DNA of 5,115 nucleotides from Nitrospiraceae bacterium (GTDB lineage Bacteria > Nitrospirota > Nitrospiria > Nitrospirales > Nitrospiraceae), in NCBI GenBank assembly GCA_005793285.1, contig SXPO01000253.1, positions 1-5,115 on the forward strand, read 5' to 3'. A program made the translations under genes and the position numbers. This document shows positions 1 through 5,115 of this stretch, piece by piece; within the stretch, counting starts at the first letter, position 1; each line of letters opens with the position of its first letter. Under the pieces are notes generated by a model. That model saw nothing but the letters and a program-made list of their open reading frames with translations, made no database searches and was not told where the DNA came from.

Positions 1-45
1 CAGCACATCACAGCCGAACTGAAACGCCTGACTGCCTCCACCTAA
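1..45 (+). CDS. C-terminal end of an unidentified protein (partial)
   Basis: Frame 1 is open from the left edge and gives a 14-residue tail, QHITAELKRLTAST, ending in a TAA at 43-45. The composition (mixed helix-forming charged and hydrophobic residues) and the GC-rich third positions look like the end of a real gene. Fourteen codons cannot identify a family, and a chance open frame of this length is quite possible. If real, the gene converges on the small minus-strand gene at 68-187, leaving 22 bases between the two stops. No hairpin with a T-run is visible there that would act as a terminator. Confidence 0.45.
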   Translation, partial: QHITAELKRLTAST

Positions 46-67
46 CGGGAATACCGCTCGCCCTGCC

Positions 68-187
68 CTATCCTTTTTTTCCTCGCTTCGCGGCTGCTCG
101 TCGGGTCTTGACCAGCGTCTTCAGCCGCTTCACGTTCTTCCGATGCTTCCGTCTCGTCTTACGATCTTTCTCACGTCCTCGTGGCAT
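68..187 (-). CDS. Very basic 39-residue small protein, function unknown
   Basis: Read on the minus strand, an ATG at 187-185 opens a 39-codon frame ending in TAG at 70-68. The protein begins MPRGREKDRKTRRKHRKN and ends AAAKRGKKG. By my count it has 10 Arg, 10 Lys and one His, against only two acidic residues (Glu6, Asp8), so it must be strongly cationic and probably binds RNA or the ribosome. There is no signal peptide, membrane segment or Cys pair. A good Shine-Dalgarno sequence (AGGGAG) lies 5 bases before the ATG, and a plausible promoter sits further upstream, which is the main reason to believe it is expressed. In general style it recalls tiny Arg/Lys-rich ribosome-associated proteins (the AURKAIP1/COX24 type, bTHX), but I cannot align it to either. 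It is transcribed away from valS. A run of seven A in the mRNA just before the stop could allow slippage to a 10-residue longer form. A GC-rich chance frame remains possible. Confidence 0.62.
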   Translation of the reverse strand: MPRGREKDRKTRRKHRKNVKRLKTLVKTRRAAAKRGKKG

Positions 188-192
188 ACCGA

Positions 193-198
193 CTCCCT
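193..198 (-). promoter_or_regulatory. Ribosome binding site of the small basic protein gene
   Basis: The minus strand reads AGGGAG followed by 5 bases and the ATG at 187-185. This is a close match to the Shine-Dalgarno consensus at normal spacing, and it is clearly better than anything before the four plus-strand genes. It supports both the reality and the start of the 39-codon frame. Confidence 0.6.
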
Positions 199-233
199 AC
201 AATAAAAGTGATGGGCCCTTGCATGACCGCGGA

Positions 234-242
234 TGGTATAAC
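234..242 (+). promoter_or_regulatory. Candidate extended -10 promoter for the valS operon
   Basis: The plus strand reads TGGTATAAC, an extended -10 element (TGn followed by a five-of-six match to TATAAT, at 237-242). No good -35 hexamer is found 16-18 bases upstream, which is typical of extended -10 promoters. Transcription would begin near 249 and give a leader of roughly 87 bases before the valS ATG. It is the best sigma-70-like site I see upstream of valS, but it is predicted from the motif alone. Confidence 0.4.
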
Positions 243-263
243 ACAGCCTCAGCAGGGTCACAA
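235..263 (-). promoter_or_regulatory. Candidate divergent promoter for the small basic protein gene
   Basis: On the minus strand TTGTGA (258-263; four of six to TTGACA) is followed by exactly 17 bases and then TATACC (235-240; four of six to TATAAT). The -10 is preceded by TGT, giving an extended -10. Transcription would start near 228, about 40 bases before the small gene's ATG. The -10 overlaps that of the plus-strand promoter almost base for base. The hexamer matches are modest and there is no experimental support. Confidence 0.35.
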
Positions 264-295
264 GCTGTGCCCATGCCATTTGCTGTGCCGCACAG
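242..295 (+). repeat. GCTGTG/CACAGC repeat cluster in the valS leader
   Basis: The spacer contains CACAGC at 242-247, GCTGTGCC at 264-271, the same eight bases again at 282-289 (18-base period), and GCACAG at 290-295. The last two together form a perfect 13-base palindrome, CTGTGCCGCACAG, at 283-295. In RNA several mutually exclusive stems are possible: 242-247 with 264-269 or 282-287, and 290-295 with 265-270 or a tight hairpin at 283-295. The cluster lies almost wholly inside the predicted transcript leader. It could be an operator for a dimeric regulator, a structured leader, or chance in a short GC-rich spacer. No T-run follows, so it is not a classic attenuator. Confidence 0.4.
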
Positions 296-335
296 ACATG
301 TTAAGATGCCCCCCTGTTCGACCGGCAACTAGTCC

Positions 336-3071
336 ATGACCACACCGCAACTCGACAAGTCCTACGACCCCAAAGCAGTCGAATCCCGCTGGTATCAGCT
401 CTGGAATGAGCGGGGTTATTTTCATGCGTCCCCTGATCACGCCGGCGAGCCCTATTGCATCGTCATTCCTCCGCCGAATGTGACCGGCTCGCTCCACGTC
501 GGTCATGCGCTGAACCATTCGCTCCAAGACATCTTGATCCGGTGGCGGCGCATGCAAGGCCGTAACGTACTCTGGCTTCCCGGCACCGACCACGCCGGCA
601 TCGCCACACAGAACGTCGTGGAGAAACAGCTCATGGCCGAAGGCCTCTCGCGGGAATCCCTTGGACGCGATCAGTTCATCGAGCGTGTCTGGAACTGGAA
701 AGCCGCATCGGGGAATACGATCGTCAGCCAGCAGAAGCAACTCGGCGAATCCTGCGACTGGGACCGGTTGCGCTTTACCATGGACGAAGGGCTATCACAA
801 GCCGTGCTGGAAGTCTTCGTTCGCCTCTACGACGACGGCCTGATTTATCGTGGCGAGCGGCTCATCAATTGGTGCCCCCGCTGCCTGACCGCGCTGTCGG
901 ACATCGAAGTCGAGCACGAAGACGTGAAAGGAAAGCTCTACCATCTCCGGTATCCCCTCGCTGACGATCCCAACAATGCCCTCGTGGTTGCCACGACCAG
1001 ACCGGAAACCATGCTGGGAGATACAGCCGTTGCCGTACATCCGGACGATCCTCGGTATCGGCATCTGATCGGAAAGAAGGTCCTGCTCCCGCTGACGACG
1101 CGCGAGATTCCCATCGTGGGCGATTCGATCCTGGTGGATCTCGAATTCGGCACCGGCGCGGTGAAAATCACACCGGCGCACGATTTCAACGATTATGAAG
1201 CGGGCGAGCGGCACAAGCTGCCACGGATTTCCATTCTTACGGCGCGGGCGGAGATGGATGAAGTTGGTCTGCACGAAGCAGGAGCCGATGCCTCCCTGAA
1301 TCTCGCGCTCAAACCGGTTCAAAAAGCCAGAACCATCGTTGTCGAAGTTCTCACCGAACGCGGCTTCTTGGTGAAGACAGAAGACCACAAGATGGCGGTA
1401 GGGAAATGCTATCGCTGCAAGACTGTCGTGGAACCGTATTTATCGCCGCAGTGGTTCGTCAAGATTCAACCGCTGGCTCAGCCGGCGATTGAAGCCGTCG
1501 AGACCGGAAAAATTCGGATCATTCCCGAAGGTTGGACCAACAACTATCTCGGCTGGATGCGGGATATCAAAGATTGGTGCATCTCCCGCCAAATCTGGTG
1601 TGGACATCAGATTCCGGCCTGGTATTGCCTGGCCTGCAATGCACAACAGATCGTCAATGTGGACAATCGAACTGTCGTCCTGCAAGGCGCCAAGCCGATC
1701 GTCTCGAAGACAACTCCTGTTCACTGTCCTACTTGTGGCAGTCAACAGCTTCTGCGCGATGGCGACGTGCTTGATACCTGGTTCTCGTCGGCCCTCTGGC
1801 CATTTTCGACGCTGGGATGGCCGGAACACACAGCGGAACTAAAAGCCTACTATCCCACATCAACCCTCGTCACCGGCCTCGACATTCTGTTTTTCTGGGT
1901 GGCCCGGATGATTATGATGGGTCTGAAGTTCATGGGCGACGTGCCGTTCAAAGACGTCTATATCCATGCCTTGGTCCGGGATGCCGAGGGCCAGAAGATG
2001 AGCAAGTCAAAAGGCAACGTGATCGACCCGCTTCACGTCATGAATCAATTCGGCACCGACGCCCTGCGATTCACCCTGGCATCGATGGCCTCACCCGGAC
2101 GCGACATCAAGCTGGCGGAAGAACGGATCGAGGGGTATCGTAACTTCGCCAATAAAATCTGGAATGCCGCGCGATTCGGCCTGATGTATCTGGATGGAAC
2201 ACGCACCGCCCTCCCTCCGGCGCAACGGACCTTCCCCGACCAGTGGATCCTGAGCCGCCTGAACCACACGATCCACACCGTGACGGCGGAGCTGGAATCA
2301 TACCGATTCGATCGCGCCGCAGGAACTTTGTATCACTTTATCTGGCATGAGTACTGTGATTGGTATCTGGAATTGATCAAGCCTGTCTTACAAGACCCCA
2401 CAGATCCCAATGGACCAAGCACCAGACAGACGCTCGTCGAGACACTCGAAACGACGATGCGGCTGCTGCATCCCTTCATGCCGTTCATTACCGAAGAGAT
2501 TTGGCAAACGATTCCCCATCAAGGAGACAGCATCGTCCTCCAGAACTATCCGGTTTCGAATCACACCTGGTCAGCACCTGATACCGAACGACGATTTGCG
2601 CTGCTCGAACAGACCATTGGGCTCATTCGCACCGGCCGGGTTCTATTGAATTATCCGCCGGGGCAGCACATTCCCTTTTATGTCGACCATGACGACCGAA
2701 ACAGGCAGGAACAGCTCCATCAGATCCAGCAACATCTGGCTCACCTGAGCCGCGGCGAAGTCGAGATCAAGGCGTCGAAGGATTGGCCGGCGGCGCAACT
2801 GCTGCGGCTCGTCATGGAAGGCCTTTCAGTCGGCATCACGGTCTCCGGCGATGTCGACCTTCACAAAGCACTCGAACGTTTGGCGAAACAACTCGCAGAG
2901 AACGACAAAGAATCACAACGGATCGACGGCAAACTGAAGAATGCAGAGTTCGTGTCCAAAGCCCCGCCGGACGTGATCACCGAGCATCAGGAACGGGTGC
3001 GGACGATGGCCCGTGACCGTGAACTCCTGGCCGGCAGCGCGCAACAGTTGCGCATGATGCTGGGAACCTGA
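336..3071 (+). CDS. valS: Valyl-tRNA synthetase
   Basis: Cytoplasmic class I synthetase that charges tRNA-Val with valine and hydrolyses mischarged Thr-tRNA-Val. The 911-residue product has the usual bacterial length. Visible landmarks are the HIGH-type signature HVGH at 54-57 within PPPNVTGSLHVGHA, GTDHAGIATQ at 83-92, the CP1 editing domain at about 200-345 (ATTRPETMLGD at 219-229; GTGAVKITPAHDFNDYE at 272-288), DTWFSSALWP at 480-489, KMSKS at 554-558, the anticodon-binding helical domain at about 630-780, and a charged C-terminal coiled coil at about 840-911. Two sets of Cys pairs (C180/C183 with C358/C361; C431/C434 with C464/C467) look like zinc sites of the Thermus type; the second pair set is absent from the E. 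coli enzyme. The ATG at 336 is the first possible start because an in-frame TAG lies at 330-332. No Shine-Dalgarno sequence precedes it. It is the first gene of the operon, 3 bases before nadC, and appears intact. Confidence 0.98.
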   Translation: MTTPQLDKSYDPKAVESRWYQLWNERGYFHASPDHAGEPYCIVIPPPNVTGSLHVGHALNHSLQDILIRWRRMQGRNVLWLPGTDHAGIATQNVVEKQLMAEGLSRESLGRDQFIERVWNWKAASGNTIVSQQKQLGESCDWDRLRFTMDEGLSQAVLEVFVRLYDDGLIYRGERLINWCPRCLTALSDIEVEHEDVKGKLYHLRYPLADDPNNALVVATTRPETMLGDTAVAVHPDDPRYRHLIGKKVLLPLTTREIPIVGDSILVDLEFGTGAVKITPAHDFNDYEAGERHKLPRISILTARAEMDEVGLHEAGADASLNLALKPVQKARTIVVEVLTERGFLVKTEDHKMAVGKCYRCKTVVEPYLSPQWFVKIQPLAQPAIEAVETGKIRIIPEGWTNNYLGWMRDIKDWCISRQIWCGHQIPAWYCLACNAQQIVNVDNRTVVLQGAKPIVSKTTPVHCPTCGSQQLLRDGDVLDTWFSSALWPFSTLGWPEHTAELKAYYPTSTLVTGLDILFFWVARMIMMGLKFMGDVPFKDVYIHALVRDAEGQKMSKSKGNVIDPLHVMNQFGTDALRFTLASMASPGRDIKLAEERIEGYRNFANKIWNAARFGLMYLDGTRTALPPAQRTFPDQWILSRLNHTIHTVTAELESYRFDRAAGTLYHFIWHEYCDWYLELIKPVLQDPTDPNGPSTRQTLVETLETTMRLLHPFMPFITEEIWQTIPHQGDSIVLQNYPVSNHTWSAPDTERRFALLEQTIGLIRTGRVLLNYPPGQHIPFYVDHDDRNRQEQLHQIQQHLAHLSRGEVEIKASKDWPAAQLLRLVMEGLSVGITVSGDVDLHKALERLAKQLAENDKESQRIDGKLKNAEFVSKAPPDVITEHQERVRTMARDRELLAGSAQQLRMMLGT

Positions 3072-3074
3072 CTG

Positions 3075-3944
3075 ATGGTCAGGCTTCCCGCCGCCGACAT
3101 CCGCCGCGCCGTTCGGCTTGGATTGGAAGAGGACCTCGGACAAGGCGATGTGACCACCGCCGTACTTTTTCCAAAACCGGTTCCCGCCCGTGCGGAGATC
3201 ATCGCCCAGCAGCCGCTCGTCGTAGCGGGACTGGCCGCAGCCGTACAAACATTCCTCGCGATCGACCCGACGCTCACACTCACGGTCGTACGACGCGACG
3301 GCGAACCGGCCAAGAAGGGCGAGCCTATCGTATTGATCGCCGGTGACGGGCGAGCCATCCTGCAAGCAGAACGGGTCGCGCTGAATTTCCTCCAGCATCT
3401 GTCCGGCATCGCCACGCTGACACATCGGTTCTGCCGTGCGGTCAAAGGCCGGTCCATCGACATTCTGGATACCAGAAAAACGTTGCCTGGCTGGCGCGCC
3501 ATTCAAAAATGGGCCGTTGCGCTCGGCGGTGGCGTCAATCACCGGATGTCGTTGGGAGACGGGATGTTGATCAAAGACAATCATCTGGCGCTTCTCCCGC
3601 GAGGCCCGCAGACTGTTCGCGCAGCCTGCCGGCTAGCGAAGATATCCACAACAGGCACCATGCCGGTCATCGTTGAAGCAGAATCCCTCTCCGAAGTTCG
3701 GCAAGCCCTTGCCGGAAAAGCCGATATCATTCTCCTTGATAACATGACGCCTGCCATGGTGCGCCGCGCAGTCACGCTCATCAAGGGCCGCGCGGCAATC
3801 GAGGTCTCCGGCGGCATTACCATAAAGAATGTCCGAGCCATGGCGGCTACGGGAATCCATCGGATCTCGATCGGCGCGCTGACCCACTCTGCGCCAGCGG
3901 TGGCGTTGAGCCTGGTCTTGACTCAGGCAAATCGGCAGCGTTGA
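3075..3944 (+). CDS. nadC: Nicotinate-nucleotide pyrophosphorylase (quinolinate phosphoribosyltransferase)
   Basis: Converts quinolinate and PRPP to nicotinate mononucleotide, CO2 and pyrophosphate, the entry to NAD in de novo synthesis. The 289-residue length is normal. The N-terminal domain starts with EDLGQGDVTT at 19-28, followed by ERVALNFLQHLSGIAT at 99-114. The barrel carries DTRKTLPGWR at 132-141, GGGVNHRMSLGD at 151-162, LIKDNH at 165-170, the VEAES strand at 200-204, LDNM at 221-224, EVSGGI at 243-248 and ISIGALTHSAPA at 264-275. The expected active-site residues are present: R100, R134, K135, H156, R157, K167, E201 or E203, and D222. Two small departures are Trp140 where Leu is usual in PGLR, and Ala277 where Asp is common after GALTHSAPAL. 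The ATG lies one codon after the in-frame valS TGA; a weak GGGA at 3062-3065 may help initiation, though coupling to valS translation is likelier. nadA and nadB are not in this window. Confidence 0.97.
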   Translation: MVRLPAADIRRAVRLGLEEDLGQGDVTTAVLFPKPVPARAEIIAQQPLVVAGLAAAVQTFLAIDPTLTLTVVRRDGEPAKKGEPIVLIAGDGRAILQAERVALNFLQHLSGIATLTHRFCRAVKGRSIDILDTRKTLPGWRAIQKWAVALGGGVNHRMSLGDGMLIKDNHLALLPRGPQTVRAACRLAKISTTGTMPVIVEAESLSEVRQALAGKADIILLDNMTPAMVRRAVTLIKGRAAIEVSGGITIKNVRAMAATGIHRISIGALTHSAPAVALSLVLTQANRQR

Positions 3945-3947
3945 TGT

Positions 3948-4781
3948 ATGCTGCTTTCTATTCCACTCACACTCGATAATATTCACAGCACCTTGGCAAC
4001 CACCGCGTTGGGACAGTGCCTCTACCTGCATCAGGAACTCCCCTCGACCAATTCCGAAGCCTTGGCACTGGCCCAAGCCGGCGCCTCCCACGGAACCGTC
4101 GTCGTCGCCGAAAGCCAATCGGCCGGGAAAGGCCGGCGAACACGCACCTGGCACTCTCCTCCCGGCACAAACATCTATTGTTCTGTCATTGTCCGTGGAA
4201 TCGGATCGGCCTGTGCGCTGGCTGAATGGCTGTCATGGGTCCCACTCACCAGCGCCCTGGCGACGGCGGAAGCAGTCCAGACGGCAACGTCGCTGTCTCT
4301 CTCCTTGAAGTGGCCGAACGACTTACTGCTACAGGAGCGGAAAGTCGGCGGCATTCTCTGTGAGAGCTCTCATGTCTTCGCCTCAGACCCGGTTGTCGTG
4401 ATTGGAATCGGCCTCAATGTGAATATGCCGCAGGAGTCTTTCCCCGACGAACTGCGTCCGATCGCGACCTCGTTGTTCGAAGTCTCGCGCCATCCAATCG
4501 ACAGAAACCGGCTCATTGCTCAACTGTTATTTGAACTCGAACAGGGCCTGAATGAGCTGCGTTCCCATGGATCTGAACGACTGCGCCGGGCCTACAGCAC
4601 TCGCTGCAGCACGCTCGGCAGGCGCGTGCGTGCGCTCATGGGACCCGATCAGGAGCTGCTCGGCACGGCTGAGTCCATCTCAACCGACGGCGCCCTGCAA
4701 ATCCGGCCCCTCTCCTCATCTCCGGCAGCCCCGCCGCTCATCGGCATTCGCGCAGCCGATGTGATTCATATCAAAGAGTAG
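3948..4781 (+). CDS. birA: Biotin--[acetyl-CoA-carboxylase] ligase, class I (no DNA-binding domain)
   Basis: Activates biotin with ATP to biotinyl-AMP and transfers it to the lysine of carrier proteins such as AccB. In 277 residues I see STN at 33-35, the adenylate-binding loop GKGRRTRTW at 60-68 followed by SPPGTNIYCSV at 70-80, KWPNDLL at 121-127, KVGGILCE at 132-139 and GIGLNVN at 153-159. A small C-terminal domain from about 220 is interrupted by a Ser/Pro/Ala-rich stretch near 255-263. Only about 27 residues precede the catalytic domain, so the helix-turn-helix of E. coli BirA (321 residues) is missing: this is a ligase and not a biotin repressor. The loop differs from the E. coli GRGRRG by Lys at 61 and Thr at 65, while R63 and R64 are kept. 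The ATG comes one codon after the in-frame nadC TGA and has no Shine-Dalgarno sequence, which suggests translational coupling. Neighbouring nadC and coaX are common partners of this gene. Confidence 0.95.
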   Translation: MLLSIPLTLDNIHSTLATTALGQCLYLHQELPSTNSEALALAQAGASHGTVVVAESQSAGKGRRTRTWHSPPGTNIYCSVIVRGIGSACALAEWLSWVPLTSALATAEAVQTATSLSLSLKWPNDLLLQERKVGGILCESSHVFASDPVVVIGIGLNVNMPQESFPDELRPIATSLFEVSRHPIDRNRLIAQLLFELEQGLNELRSHGSERLRRAYSTRCSTLGRRVRALMGPDQELLGTAESISTDGALQIRPLSSSPAAPPLIGIRAADVIHIKE

Positions 4782-4814
4782 CGAAATCTTCCGTCAGCCG
4801 AGTAGAATACCTCC
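4782..4814 (+). other. birA-coaX spacer, 33 bases
   Basis: This is the longest gap inside the operon. It has a TAGAAT at 4803-4808 that resembles a -10 hexamer, but no -35 partner or TG extension. It has no inverted repeat or T-run that could end transcription, and no good Shine-Dalgarno sequence before the coaX ATG. An in-frame TAG at 4803-4805 excludes an upstream start for coaX. The genes are best read as co-transcribed. Confidence 0.5.
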
Positions 4815-5115
4815 ATGCTGCTGGCTATCGACATCGGTAATACCAACGTCGTCTGGGGGATTTTTGAAGGCCGGACCCTCCTGGCCCATTGGCGATTAGC
4901 CACCGATCCGAAGACCACTGCCGATGAGTACGGTATTCTCTGCACCAACTTGCTCGTTCGAAGCGGACGCACAGCGGAACAGATTACCGGCGCCATTATT
5001 TCCAGCGTCGTTCCCGCCCTTACGGGAACATTCGAATCGATGATCGGCGCCTACTTCGCCTGCACCGCGCTCATCGTCTCTTCGGATATGGAGATGGGAC
5101 TCACGCTCCGATACC
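4815..5115 (+). CDS. coaX: Type III pantothenate kinase, N-terminal part (cut by window edge)
   Basis: Phosphorylates pantothenate to 4'-phosphopantothenate, the first committed step of CoA synthesis. The type III enzyme belongs to the ASKHA fold and is typically insensitive to CoA feedback and dependent on a monovalent cation. The first 100 codons are present and open to the right edge; a full protein is usually about 250-260 residues. Signatures are the phosphate-binding start MLLAIDIGNTNVVWGIFEG at 1-19, with D6 and GNTN at 8-11, HWRLATDPKTTADEYG at 25-40, the strand GAIISSVVPAL at about 60-70, and GLTLRY near 95-100, where the family has GLxxxY before its substrate-binding region. The ATG is fixed by an in-frame TAG four codons upstream. 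It is the fourth gene of the operon. Adjacency to birA is very common, and the two are even fused in some bacteria. Confidence 0.95.
   Translation, partial: MLLAIDIGNTNVVWGIFEGRTLLAHWRLATDPKTTADEYGILCTNLLVRSGRTAEQITGAIISSVVPALTGTFESMIGAYFACTALIVSSDMEMGLTLRY

Larger units (their letters stand above)
336..5115 (+). other. valS-nadC-birA-coaX operon (continues past the window)
   Basis: Four same-strand genes are separated by 3, 3 and 33 bases with no terminator-like structure, so one transcript is the simplest reading. It would start from the extended -10 element near 237-242. The products act in separate core pathways (tRNA charging, NAD, protein biotinylation, CoA), so the grouping probably reflects shared housekeeping demand. 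No regulator gene is included. The operon's right end is outside the window. Confidence 0.75.

Noticed and set aside
46..80. Possible terminator after the left-edge gene (T-run at 74-80)
   Set aside because: No stable GC-rich stem lies directly before the T-run, and the run is part of the Lys codons of the small minus-strand gene.
108..332. Plus-strand 74-codon frame across the valS upstream spacer
   Set aside because: Its first part is the complement of the small basic gene (giving a Phe/Arg/Ser-rich product) and the rest runs through the promoter and repeat region; it lacks a Shine-Dalgarno sequence and any family resemblance.
188..335. T-box or other known riboswitch ahead of valS
   Set aside because: No T-box core sequence, specifier-loop architecture or terminator with a T-run can be seen, and the predicted leader of about 87 bases is too short for one.
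258..740. Minus-strand 160-codon frame antisense to the start of valS
   Set aside because: It lies opposite well-conserved ValRS sequence; the open frame follows from GC-biased codons on the coding strand and the product resembles nothing I recognise.
795..1388. Minus-strand 197-codon frame inside valS
   Set aside because: It is antisense to the conserved editing domain and has no promoter or ribosome binding site.
2913..3584. Minus-strand 223-codon frame spanning the valS-nadC junction
   Set aside because: It is long, but it is fully antisense to two clearly functional genes and has no recognisable motifs, so it is a coding shadow.
3944..3979. Mini-ORF whose ATG overlaps the nadC stop (TGATG)
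   Set aside because: It has only 11 codons and is out of frame with birA; the birA start 4 bases later gives the full ligase. It might slightly affect reinitiation, but there is no evidence for it.
4803..4808. Possible internal promoter before coaX (TAGAAT)
   Set aside because: There is no -35 match at 16-18 bases and no TG extension; a single hexamer match is expected by chance.
336..5115. A novel defence, mobile or secondary-metabolite system within the operon
   Set aside because: All four genes are standard housekeeping enzymes with intact motifs, and there are no repeats, integrase-like genes or insertion sequence ends.

Overview
The window reads as a piece of a moderately GC-rich bacterial chromosome carrying a compact housekeeping operon, transcribed left to right: valS, nadC, birA and the start of coaX. 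Protein style (a Thermus-type ValRS with extra Cys pairs, a biotin ligase without a DNA-binding domain, a type III pantothenate kinase) and the nadC-birA-coaX order suggest a Nitrospirota-like (Nitrospira) bacterium. That assignment rests on my recollection of such sequences, not on a search.

Left edge (1-335). The last 14 codons of an unidentified plus-strand gene end at 45. Facing it on the minus strand (68-187) is a tiny gene for a 39-residue protein, more than half Lys/Arg, with the best Shine-Dalgarno sequence in the window. The 148-base divergent spacer (188-335) holds a nearly symmetric extended -10 element that could start transcription in both directions. It also holds a set of GCTGTG/CACAGC repeats in the presumed valS leader that can pair in alternative ways.

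Operon (336 to the right edge). valS (911 codons) is followed after 3 bases by nadC (289 codons), after another 3 bases by birA (277 codons), and after 33 bases by coaX, which runs off the window after 100 codons. There is no terminator-like hairpin with a T-run between them. All four genes lie in the same reading phase and each has an in-frame stop a few codons before its ATG, so the starts are well fixed. None has a strong Shine-Dalgarno sequence.

Functionally the genes supply core cofactor and translation needs: valine charging of tRNA, quinolinate to nicotinate mononucleotide for NAD, biotin attachment to carboxylases, and the first step of CoA synthesis. I see no mobile element, CRISPR array, tRNA, rRNA or defence-type gene. 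The genes are conventional; the observations most worth a second look are in the first 335 bases.
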